Shown piece by piece: positions 51,538-58,673 of a stretch of 64,000 nucleotides of DNA; position 1 is the first letter of the stretch, and every line of letters starts with the position of its first letter. Origin of the DNA: Chitinophagales bacterium (GTDB taxonomy: Bacteria; Bacteroidota; Bacteroidia; Chitinophagales; Chitinophagaceae). The DNA lies in NCBI GenBank assembly GCA_017303415.1, contig JAFLBJ010000001.1, positions 868,001 through 932,000 of the forward strand. Reading direction: 5' to 3'. Both the position numbers and the translations under genes were made by a program. The notes under the pieces are model-generated. The model searched no databases. It saw only the letters and a program-made list of their open reading frames with translations, and was not told the DNA's origin.

Positions 51538-52419
51538 ATGAAATTATCTTTTTTAAAAATAACTACCGGGTTGTTGGGTGCAGGCCTTTTCCTCTTCTCC
51601 TGCAAAAAGGATGGCAACCCCAATAACCTTCCCGATGTCAATCCCGATGACTATGCAGGAAAGATTGACGGTTACAATAGTTCTGATGAGGTGTATCCAG
51701 ATAACCTGATCGCTTATTGGAGTTTTGATGATACCAAGAATGAAATGGTAACCGGAACAGCACCGTCTACTTCCGCCAATGATACCTATGTAACAGGTGG
51801 GGTACGAAACAAGGCGCTGAGTCTGGCCGCAGGGTATGTGTATTTCCCTACAGAATTTCCCAAGTTCAAGACCGATTCGCTGAAGAGCTGGAGTATCAGC
51901 CTTTGGACCAAGATCCTGAACAATGGTTCCAAACGTACCATGCTGTTTCAATTGGCACGGCCGGGTATATTCACCGGGAATATCAATTTCCAATTGAATA
52001 CCCAGTCATTTCCCGCTACCAATCTCACTACCCTTCGTATTCAGCCTACGTTTTCAACGGTAGGTGGAGGAACACAGGATAATCTGAATAATAATCTTTC
52101 GCCAAGCATCGGTATGGATAAATGGACACATATTGTGCTGACCTATGAGTTTAGCACGGGTGTGTTCAATATCTGGGCGGATGGAGTGAAGATCGGCGGC
52201 TTCCCCAACCGGGGAACGGGGAATAACTCGTTTAAATCCTATGAACCCAATGCCGTCATCATAGGCTCCAACTATAATGGCATACCCGGTATGTCAGTCA
52301 ATTCGGATGTGACCTTTGCACCGATGACCGGACAACTGGATGAGATACGCATGTATAACCGGTCGTTGCCGGATGCACATATCAAAGCATTGTTTAATTT
52401 AGGTATTGCCAATAAGTAA
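51538..52419 (+). CDS. LamG/concanavalin-like surface lipoprotein
   Basis: 293 residues with lipobox FLFSC (C22). Residues about 58-285 form a LamG-like jelly roll: LIAYWSFDDTKNEMV, GVRNKALSLAAGYVYFP, SWSISLWTKI, DKWTHIVLTYEFSTGVFNIW, and TGQLDEIRMYNRSLPDAHIK. As the third gene behind susCD it is likely a surface glycan- or protein-binding accessory (SusE/F position). No catalytic residues are recognised. A terminator-like hairpin follows at 52,487. Confidence 0.88.
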   Translation: MKLSFLKITTGLLGAGLFLFSCKKDGNPNNLPDVNPDDYAGKIDGYNSSDEVYPDNLIAYWSFDDTKNEMVTGTAPSTSANDTYVTGGVRNKALSLAAGYVYFPTEFPKFKTDSLKSWSISLWTKILNNGSKRTMLFQLARPGIFTGNINFQLNTQSFPATNLTTLRIQPTFSTVGGGTQDNLNNNLSPSIGMDKWTHIVLTYEFSTGVFNIWADGVKIGGFPNRGTGNNSFKSYEPNAVIIGSNYNGIPGMSVNSDVTFAPMTGQLDEIRMYNRSLPDAHIKALFNLGIANK

Positions 52420-52486
52420 GAACAATGTTTCATAAAACTATTGGATAACAACCTATAGTAAGTAAGCAGTCGAAAGCAGGCAAGGG

Positions 52487-52515
52487 GCGGCCGGTCTCGG
52501 TCGGCCCCTTTTATT
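52487..52515 (+). terminator. Terminator of the sus operon
   Basis: GGGGCGGCCG, loop GTCT, CGGTCGGCCCC and TTTTATTT. The stem has one or two mismatches, the outer GGGGC/GCCCC being perfect, followed by four T. Confidence 0.7.
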
Positions 52516-52575
52516 TGTGGTTTCTTAGCCAATACTGCCTGAACGCCAGGGAGCGCAAGGACTAACTTTTGTAAA

Positions 52576-53385
52576 TTGCATCAAAGTAAAATTTTGAAGA
52601 AACTGTTTTATATACTTCTGTTGAGCAACCTGTTCGTTGCCTGTTCTTCCTCCAGGAAATCAACCAATATGAAACCCTCCAACCCGGTCGTGGCGCATCG
52701 TGGCGCTTTCAAGCTGAATGGCTTTCCCGAGAATTCCATTGCTTCGCTGAAAGAGGCTATACGCCTGGGCTGTACGGGTTCGGAATTTGATGTGCGCATG
52801 TCGATGGATGATTCGTTGCTTATAAACCATGACCCACATTTTAATGGTTTGACCATTGAGAAGACGGATTTTGCCACTCTCCGGCAACACACATTGAAGA
52901 ATGGTGAACCGATCCCTACCTTACGGGAGTACCTGCAGGCTGGATTAACCAATAACCCCGGGACAAACCTCGTATTGGAGATCAAACCCACCGATGGTGG
53001 TTTGGAAAGAGGCAGGCTAATCGTGGAAAAAGTGGTAAAACTTCTCAGGGAAATGCGGGCCGAAAAACGCGTCATCTATATCAGTTTTACCTATGATATG
53101 CTGCTGCATTTGCGTAAACTCGATCCAAAAGCAAAACTTCAATACCTCAATGGTGAAAAATCACCGGCGGAATTAAAAAAGGATGGAATTGACGGGATGG
53201 ATTATCATTTCACCGTTTTTCAAAAGAACCCGCAATGGATCAAAGAGGCAAAGGAACTGGGTATCGTGCTTAATGCATGGACAGTGAATGATAAGGCACT
53301 AATGGAGTGGTTGTTGAAGGAGGGGTTTGATTATATTACGACGAATGAGCCGGAGATGCTGTTTGGGTTACACGAATTAAAATGA
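52576..53385 (+). CDS. Glycerophosphodiester phosphodiesterase lipoprotein
   Basis: 269 residues from a TTG start, or TTG at 52,594; no ATG precedes the signal peptide, whose lipobox LFVAC gives C23. The catalytic domain of the GDPD family follows: VAHRGAFKLNGFPENSIASL (H41, R42), GSEFDVRMSMDDSLLINHDP (Glu, Asp and second His), NLVLEIKPTD (Glu, Lys) and ending in NAWTVNDKALMEWLLKEGFD. It splits glycerophosphodiesters from phospholipids to glycerol phosphate and alcohol outside the cytoplasm. The gene lies behind the sus terminator, so it is probably a separate unit. Confidence 0.92.
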   Translation: MHQSKILKKLFYILLLSNLFVACSSSRKSTNMKPSNPVVAHRGAFKLNGFPENSIASLKEAIRLGCTGSEFDVRMSMDDSLLINHDPHFNGLTIEKTDFATLRQHTLKNGEPIPTLREYLQAGLTNNPGTNLVLEIKPTDGGLERGRLIVEKVVKLLREMRAEKRVIYISFTYDMLLHLRKLDPKAKLQYLNGEKSPAELKKDGIDGMDYHFTVFQKNPQWIKEAKELGIVLNAWTVNDKALMEWLLKEGFDYITTNEPEMLFGLHELK

Positions 53386-53466
53386 ATGTGCGCGAATGGC
53401 ACGAATATATGTTCGTGAAATGGGGTAATTCGCATCATTCGTGTCATTGAAATTATTCGTAACTTC
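53386..53466. repeat. CGAAT/ATTCGTG inverted repeat (family 4)
   Basis: Segments such as GTGCGCGAATGGCACGAATA and TTCGTGAAATGGGG pair with ATTCGCATCATTCGTGTCAT and TTATTCG. Relatives sit at 55,485 and 56,285-56,345 (ATTCGTGTAATTCGCTGAAT). They are short and imperfect. Confidence 0.55.
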
Positions 53467-53471
53467 CCTCT

Positions 53472-53885
53472 ATGACCCCCCATCTCTTTGTCTACGGTTC
53501 CTTGCGCAAGGGTTTTCAAAGCCCGGTTTATGAATACATCAGCCGGTATTTCCATTATTTAGGGGAGGCCAGGGTGCCAGGCAAGCTGGTGGATATGGGT
53601 GATTACCCGGCCGCAGTTCCCGATGGGGAACATTGGATATTGGGGGAGTTGTACATCATAAAGAACCCCGATGAGTTTGGCTGGGCTTTTGGCCAGCTTG
53701 ATGATTACGAAGGGGTCAACGTGGAAGAAGGCGAAACCCAGCTTTACCGCCGTGAATTAGCGGAGATCCATACCCCCGAAGGAACGGTACATGCCTGGAT
53801 CTATTGGTATAACCAGGATGTTTCCGGCCGCCCCATCATTGCATCGGGTGATATTTTGCAATACATTGCAGAAAAGAACAAATAG
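53472..53885 (+). CDS. Gamma-glutamylcyclotransferase-like (GGCT) protein
   Basis: 137 residues. HLFVYGSLRKGFQSPVYEYI holds the YGSL motif that binds the glutamyl group; later GKLVDMGDYPAAVPDGEHWI and LDDYEGVNVEEGETQLYRRE carry the acidic residue of the fold, ending in AWIYWYNQ. Family members cleave gamma-glutamyl amines or peptides; the exact substrate is open. The stop is one base ahead of the lpxH start, so the two are co-translated. Confidence 0.88.
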   Translation: MTPHLFVYGSLRKGFQSPVYEYISRYFHYLGEARVPGKLVDMGDYPAAVPDGEHWILGELYIIKNPDEFGWAFGQLDDYEGVNVEEGETQLYRRELAEIHTPEGTVHAWIYWYNQDVSGRPIIASGDILQYIAEKNK

Positions 53886-53886
53886 C

Positions 53887-54669
53887 GTGGATCTTTCCCC
53901 TGGAAAAAAAATATACTTTCTCTCTGATTTTCATCTCGGCGCTCCGAATGCGGAGGCCAGTCTGATCCGTGAAAAACGGATCGTTTCCTTTCTTTCTCAG
54001 GCCGCCCAGGATGCCCAGGTCGTATTTATTGTCGGTGATATGTTCGATTTCTGGTATGAGTACCGGTCGGTGGTACCCAAGGGTTTTACCCGCTTACTGG
54101 GCAAACTCGCGGAAATGACCGATGCCGGTATTCAGATCCATTTTTTTGTGGGCAACCATGATATGTGGATGAAGGATTACCTGCCAAAAGAACTGGCCAT
54201 TCCCGTTTATTTTGAACCCCGGGAATTTGTATTCCAGGGTCGGAAATTCGAGATCGGGCATGGAGACGGACTGGGCCCTGGCGATAAAGGCTATAAATTT
54301 TTGAAAAAAATCTTCCGCAATCCTGCCTGTCAGTGGCTTTTTGGCGTCTTCCCTCCATATATCGGCATGGGATTGGCCAATTATTTGAGCCGGAAGAGCC
54401 GCGCCCAAACCGGAGCAAATGAGGAGGTGTTTCTGGGTATAGATAAAGAATGGCTGATCATCCATTGCCTGGAGCGATTGAAAACAAAAGAAATGGATTA
54501 TTTCATATTTGGACATCGACATTTACCTATTGATCACGCGCTTTCAGCAAAAAGCCGGTATATCAATCTGGGTGATTGGATCCATTATGATACCTATGCG
54601 GTGTTTGATGGAAATAATTTGGAGCTAAAATCGTTTTCGGGAAAGGAACATAAAATCATCCGCTCGTGA
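53887..54669 (+). CDS. lpxH: UDP-2,3-diacylglucosamine hydrolase LpxH
   Basis: 260 residues from GTG (VDLSPGKKIYFLSDFHLGAP), one base behind the GGCT stop; the open frame continues upstream but overlaps that gene. All metallophosphatase motifs are present: DFHLG, GDMFDFWYE, GNHDMWM, GHGDG and GHRHLP with the closing LGDW. LpxH removes UMP from UDP-diacylglucosamine in lipid A synthesis on the inner membrane face. The next gene overlaps by four bases. Confidence 0.93.
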   Translation: MDLSPGKKIYFLSDFHLGAPNAEASLIREKRIVSFLSQAAQDAQVVFIVGDMFDFWYEYRSVVPKGFTRLLGKLAEMTDAGIQIHFFVGNHDMWMKDYLPKELAIPVYFEPREFVFQGRKFEIGHGDGLGPGDKGYKFLKKIFRNPACQWLFGVFPPYIGMGLANYLSRKSRAQTGANEEVFLGIDKEWLIIHCLERLKTKEMDYFIFGHRHLPIDHALSAKSRYINLGDWIHYDTYAVFDGNNLELKSFSGKEHKIIRS

Positions 54670-55481
54670 AAAGCCTGCTCAGTACAATTGTTTTTCTTAC
54701 GCTGCTGGCCCCTGTACTTCACGCACAGGGAGATTCTTCCTTTTCCCGTATTCGCACCCTGAATGAATCCTTGCAGGATATCGCCGTCGATAATTTGGAT
54801 AACCTTTATCTCCTGCGTGCTTCGGGGCAGTTGAAAAAGGTGAGCCCACAAGGCGATTCCCTCGCCGTGTTCAATGATGTGCGGCGATACGGACCGGTTA
54901 CACAAATTGATGTGTCCAATCCTTTGCGGGTGTTGCTCTATTATCAGAATTTCTCTACCGTATTGATCCTCGACCGTTTTTTGAATGTGCGGTCAACGCT
55001 TGATCTCCGCCGCTCGAATATCTTACAGGTACGGGCTATTTGCCTGGCCTATGATAATAATATCTGGCTCTATGATGAGATCGAGAACAAGCTTAAAAAG
55101 GTGGATGAGAATGGGAAGGTGTTGATGGAGACCCCTGATTTCCGCTTATTGTTTGGCGAAGCCCCGGTGCCTGAATCCATCACCGAGCAGGATCAGCTGG
55201 TGTATTTGTATGATAAAAAATTGGGGATCTACGTTTTTGATTATTATGGGGCATTAAAGAATAAGATCTTGATCCAGGGATGGGATAATCTTCGGGTAGC
55301 CGGAAATTCCATTTGGGGAACCAAGGGGGATAGCTTGTACCGTTACCGGAAGGATCTGTTCCGCGTATATGATCAGCCGCTGCCCAAACAGTTTACTCCC
55401 TTTCAGAAATTGTTGTTTACCCCTTCGCGGATCTATGTAATGAAGAAGGAGGAGTTAGGAATTTTTGGTTACAGGGATTAA
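54666..55481 (+). CDS. Secreted beta-propeller-like protein, unknown
   Basis: 271 residues from a GTG overlapping the lpxH stop by four bases. Signal peptide MKSLLSTIVFLTLLAPVLHA (V at codon 1). The body has repeating strand patterns (DIAVDNLDNLYLLRASGQLK; KVSPQGDSLAVFNDV; DYYGALKNKILIQGW) that suggest an NHL/WD-like propeller of about six blades, without a family match. Coupling to lpxH suggests an envelope role (inference). Confidence 0.78.
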   Translation: MKSLLSTIVFLTLLAPVLHAQGDSSFSRIRTLNESLQDIAVDNLDNLYLLRASGQLKKVSPQGDSLAVFNDVRRYGPVTQIDVSNPLRVLLYYQNFSTVLILDRFLNVRSTLDLRRSNILQVRAICLAYDNNIWLYDEIENKLKKVDENGKVLMETPDFRLLFGEAPVPESITEQDQLVYLYDKKLGIYVFDYYGALKNKILIQGWDNLRVAGNSIWGTKGDSLYRYRKDLFRVYDQPLPKQFTPFQKLLFTPSRIYVMKKEELGIFGYRD

Positions 55482-55560
55482 CCGAATTTCGCGGATTGCA
55501 CGAATTAATTTTCTGCTCCGTGGTTGTTGATGTTTCCCCAACAGCGGTGTAATTACCAGA

Positions 55561-55986
55561 TTATTTATTTAGGCGTTTAAGTATTTCAATAGAAGAAAGT
55601 ACAGGAAGTTGTGGAATTGCTGATTTTTTTAATTTTTTGTCAGCAGAAATAAAAAAATCAAGGTTGTGATGAAGCGCAGTATAATATTGGATGGCATCTT
55701 CAATGTCGCTCCAGTCAGTATTTGAAATAGCGGCTAAAACTGTATCGTAATCGGCATCTATAATTTGAATGTCATTTAATAAGGTTAATAAGATCATCCT
55801 GGTCTCCCTGATCGAATAACTCTGAGAGGTAAAATACGCGGTTATGTGTAAAACCGAAGGGGTGGTATAAAGATACAGCTTACCTTCCAGGGCAATCTCC
55901 ATCAAAGCCCTTGCGGGTGTATAACCTTCACGCTTAAGGGTAATATCAAGGAGAAGATTAGCATCCAGAAATATTTTAGAAGCCAT
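55561..55986 (-). CDS. PIN-domain toxin
   Basis: 141 residues with the PIN layout: first acidic motif D8 in IFLDANLLLDITLK, central helices, then DWSDIEDAIQYYTALHHNLD (Asp/Glu) and FISADKKLKKSAIPQLPVLS (last Asp). PIN toxins of the VapC type cleave RNA. The gene overlaps the antitoxin gene by 11 bases; the antitoxin comes first. Confidence 0.9.
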   Translation of the reverse strand: MASKIFLDANLLLDITLKREGYTPARALMEIALEGKLYLYTTPSVLHITAYFTSQSYSIRETRMILLTLLNDIQIIDADYDTVLAAISNTDWSDIEDAIQYYTALHHNLDFFISADKKLKKSAIPQLPVLSSIEILKRLNK

Positions 55987-56218
55987 ATTTCTTCTTTTTT
56001 CCTTCGTAATAAAGTTTCTTCAGATCTTCTTTAGGTTTTCTACCCTTAGGTTCTGGCAGACGATCAAGGAGTTGCAGTATATTTTCCTTTTTTGCTTGTG
56101 TGAGGGATTCAAAAAACCCTTCTACCAATTGTGATACGGAAGTGTTGTGCTTGGTGGCATACCTTTTCGCTTTCTCCATCAGTTCTTGGTCAATCGTGAT
56201 GTTTAACCTATTTTTCAT
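55976..56218 (-). CDS. DUF6364-like antitoxin
   Basis: 80 residues from MKNRLNITIDQELMEKAKRY; an upstream ATG exists but the added residues do not fit. The first 45 residues form a ribbon-helix-helix (RLNITIDQELMEKAKRYATK then HNTSVSQLVEGFFESL), the rest a charged tail ending KKKKYGF. It pairs with the PIN toxin by an 11-base overlap and should repress the operon and neutralise the toxin. Confidence 0.85.
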   Translation of the reverse strand: MKNRLNITIDQELMEKAKRYATKHNTSVSQLVEGFFESLTQAKKENILQLLDRLPEPKGRKPKEDLKKLYYEGKKKKYGF

Positions 56219-56340
56219 GATGAGGTCTTTATTCAAATATACGCATAGGTTTCTACGACGCTTCTGCCCGGGAAACACTACAACGGATAAGCTGAAAAAT
56301 TAATTCGTGTAATTCGCTGAATTCGTAAAAATTCGTGTAA

Positions 56341-56847
56341 TCATTTCCCTTCCAGGACCTCCGCCAGCTCCATATCAAACATACCATACTTCCCGTATTC
56401 GACCACACGGCCCAATTCTTTTCCGTCTTTTAGAACAATGATCGTCGGGACATTTTTTATGCCCAGTGCTTCAGCCAGGTGGCTCAGGGTTTTCTTTTGC
56501 TCATCGGTACCGATAAGCGTGATCTGGTTGGCGGGGAAACCGGAGGCATCGACCAGTTTGTAAAATTTGGGAATGATAAAATGCGAATCGTGACACCAGG
56601 TGCCCATAAAGACAAGCAGTTCATATTCGGGGTGATTCTTCAGACCTTCTACCGCCTTGGGGAAAGGGGTATAACCTTTTTCATTTTCGGCATACCAGGG
56701 GAAGGCGGTGTCTTTGGCGATCAGGTCGCGGGAGATAATGCCTTTTAATATTTTTTCATTATCGCTATTGCGGGATACTTCGTATTGATGCTGGGCGTGG
56801 ATGGAAAAAGAGAGTAGAAGAATAAACAGTGTCAGGAGGGGTCTCAT
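56341..56847 (-). CDS. Secreted thioredoxin-like protein with a single active-site Cys
   Basis: 168 residues with a signal peptide (MRPLLTLFILLLSFSIHAQ). The thioredoxin fold is clear: ELLVFMGTWCHDSHFIIPKF, then QITLIGTDEQKK, GIKNVPTIIVLKDGKELGRV. The active-site motif is W-C85-H-D-S, so the second cysteine of W-C-x-x-C is replaced by Ser and no other Cys is present. It cannot do a normal dithiol exchange; a chaperone, monothiol or binding role is more likely. It stands alone. Confidence 0.88.
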   Translation of the reverse strand: MRPLLTLFILLLSFSIHAQHQYEVSRNSDNEKILKGIISRDLIAKDTAFPWYAENEKGYTPFPKAVEGLKNHPEYELLVFMGTWCHDSHFIIPKFYKLVDASGFPANQITLIGTDEQKKTLSHLAEALGIKNVPTIIVLKDGKELGRVVEYGKYGMFDMELAEVLEGK

Positions 56848-56952
56848 GGGGTCAAAACAATTAAATAGTAAGAAAATTTGATTTTTCTCACGGAAGGCAC
56901 AGAAATCACGGAATTACGTTTTTGTGTTTTTCCTGCATTCTGTGAGAACCGC

Positions 56953-57546
56953 TTAAAGATTTGCTTTCAATTCCAACAAGAAACCACGTATCCCTTCCAG
57001 CGACCTTATCATTTCAAATTTCTGTTCGGCCTTCTTGTTGTTCTTTAAAAAATCCTTCGCGCCTTCGATCGTGAACTTTCTACGACGCAAAAGATCATAA
57101 ATGAGTTGCAAATTCTTGACATCTTCCGGGCGGAAAAAGCGGTCCCCTTTGCGGTTCTTGCGGGGTTTGAGCAGGGTAAATTCAGATTCCCAGTAACGTA
57201 GCAGGGATTGATTGACCTGGAACCATACGGCTACTTCGCCGATGGAATAATATTGTTTTTGAAAAAGGATCTCATCGGGGGGGACATTCACGAGGTCGGC
57301 CATCTGGCTAATCTCTTTCAGGGAACGTCGGCCACGGGTGGATTTGCGGGCCGGCAGGGTTTCTATTGAAACGGCCTCCTCTTCCTTTTCCTCCACCGGC
57401 TCCTCAAAAACCTTTTCTGCCGAGGGCGGCTTGGGTGCCACCAGTGGACGTTTCTCCAGGAGTATTTCCTCTACCGGCTTTGGGGGGGTAACCTCCCCTT
57501 CGGGGCTGGAGAAATCAAAGGTTATTTGAGTGAGTGATTTTTGCAT
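56953..57546 (-). CDS. MerR-family transcriptional regulator
   Basis: 197 residues from MQKSLTQITFDFSSPEGEVT; an earlier ATG adds residues that do not fit. The first 100 residues are Pro/Glu-rich and disordered; the C-terminal half is a MerR-type winged helix (YYSIGEVAVWFQVNQSLLRY, WESEFTLLKPRKNRKGDRFF) followed by a helix. No metal-binding Cys is present. The signal is unknown. It is next to an M23 peptidase gene 61 bases upstream and may act on it (inference). Confidence 0.9.
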   Translation of the reverse strand: MQKSLTQITFDFSSPEGEVTPPKPVEEILLEKRPLVAPKPPSAEKVFEEPVEEKEEEAVSIETLPARKSTRGRRSLKEISQMADLVNVPPDEILFQKQYYSIGEVAVWFQVNQSLLRYWESEFTLLKPRKNRKGDRFFRPEDVKNLQLIYDLLRRRKFTIEGAKDFLKNNKKAEQKFEMIRSLEGIRGFLLELKANL

Positions 57547-57607
57547 GGGCCGCTGTAAAAATACGATATTGGAAATTAAGAAATTCCAGAGTTTTCCACG
57601 TTGAAAC

Positions 57608-58579
57608 CTAATCAAAGCTTTGGTTCGAGGCGCCGGCTTTTTTCAACAGCCTGTCAAATTGCTCGGGAGAAAGATCATTGTAGAAGAAATAGACAGGATC
57701 GATCTTTTGCCCATTTTTATGGACCTCATAGTGCAGGTGCGGACCGGTGGATTTTCCCGTGCTGCCCACATAGCCGATCACTTCGCCCCGGGTCACTTTC
57801 TGCCCCCGTCTGGCTTTGATCCGGCTCATATGTCCATAAAGGGTTTCGTACCCATAGCCATGGTTGATGACGACGTGGTTCCCATAGCCCCCGTCGCTAA
57901 ACCCGGATACAGATACCACTCCATCGGCCGTGGCATAGATGGGGGTGCCTGTCGGGGCCGTGAAATCCAGTCCGGCATGGAGTTTTATGGTCTTATAAAT
58001 AGGGTCGATCCGGTAGCCAAAACCGGAGGCGATCCGGTCCAGGTCCTTATTGCTCACGGGTTGAATGGCCGGGGTAGCGGCCAGGATCTTTTCCTTGTTT
58101 TTGATCCGTTCGTTGATCTCCCCGTATGACTTATTCTGTAAGGCGATCCGGTTCTTGAGTTGGTTGATGGATTCGAGCAGGGAGCGGTAAAGCTGGTTCC
58201 CCGTCATACTCTCGATGATGGCGGCCTGCTGTACCTTTTCCTGGGCTTTGGCCCGGGCACTGTCGGGAATGGGATTGGCCTCAAAAATGGAGCGGTACAC
58301 TTCATTGTCCCGCTTTTCCAGGTCACGCATCTGCTGTCGCACTTCCCTCAATTCTTTGGAAAGCTGGTTATAACCATCGCCGAGACGGTCATTTTCCATT
58401 TTTAACAACCTTTCATTGGGAGAGCCGACAAACCGGAAAGCGAAAAAGGAGATCAGGGCGGCGGTAACCAGAGCAGCCGCTAAAAAACCAAATACCCGGA
58501 GCACTTTTACCCGTACAGGGGTCTCCAGCTTCTCATACCGAAGGGTATGTGTGTTGTAGAAGTATTTGATCTTTTTCAT
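57608..58579 (-). CDS. Membrane-anchored M23 (LytM) peptidase
   Basis: 323 residues from MKKIKYFYNTHTLRYEKLET; the open frame upstream runs antisense to alaS. One membrane helix (about 29-51) is followed by a coiled coil (about 55-150), then the LytM domain: LHAGLDFTAPTGTPIYATAD (His, Asp), GYGNHVVINHGYGYETLYGH and GSTGKSTGPHLHYEVHKNGQ (HxH). All zinc ligands are present. It should act on peptidoglycan from the inner membrane. Its promoter region is shared with alaS on the other strand. Confidence 0.94.
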   Translation of the reverse strand: MKKIKYFYNTHTLRYEKLETPVRVKVLRVFGFLAAALVTAALISFFAFRFVGSPNERLLKMENDRLGDGYNQLSKELREVRQQMRDLEKRDNEVYRSIFEANPIPDSARAKAQEKVQQAAIIESMTGNQLYRSLLESINQLKNRIALQNKSYGEINERIKNKEKILAATPAIQPVSNKDLDRIASGFGYRIDPIYKTIKLHAGLDFTAPTGTPIYATADGVVSVSGFSDGGYGNHVVINHGYGYETLYGHMSRIKARRGQKVTRGEVIGYVGSTGKSTGPHLHYEVHKNGQKIDPVYFFYNDLSPEQFDRLLKKAGASNQSFD

Positions 58580-58603
58580 GGTGTATTGGGGAACAGAAAT
58601 CAA

Positions 58604-58611
58604 TACCTTTG
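58604..58611 (+). promoter_or_regulatory. -7 box TACCTTTG of alaS
   Basis: TACCTTTG matches TAnnTTTG, 62 bases before the alaS ATG. A TTGG about 15 bases upstream is a poor -33 match. It gives a longer leader than the other sites in this window. Confidence 0.5.
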
Positions 58612-58673
58612 CGTCCCACCCGTCGGGGTCAACAAATATAGACGGTTTACCAGCAAATATCAACCCAAAAGCT

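Noticed and set aside
53390-56345. ATTCGTG repeats around the PIN toxin-antitoxin pair as attachment sites
   Set aside because: The repeats are short, degenerate, and also occur away from the pair (53.4 kb), so they belong to a dispersed family and do not mark an insertion.
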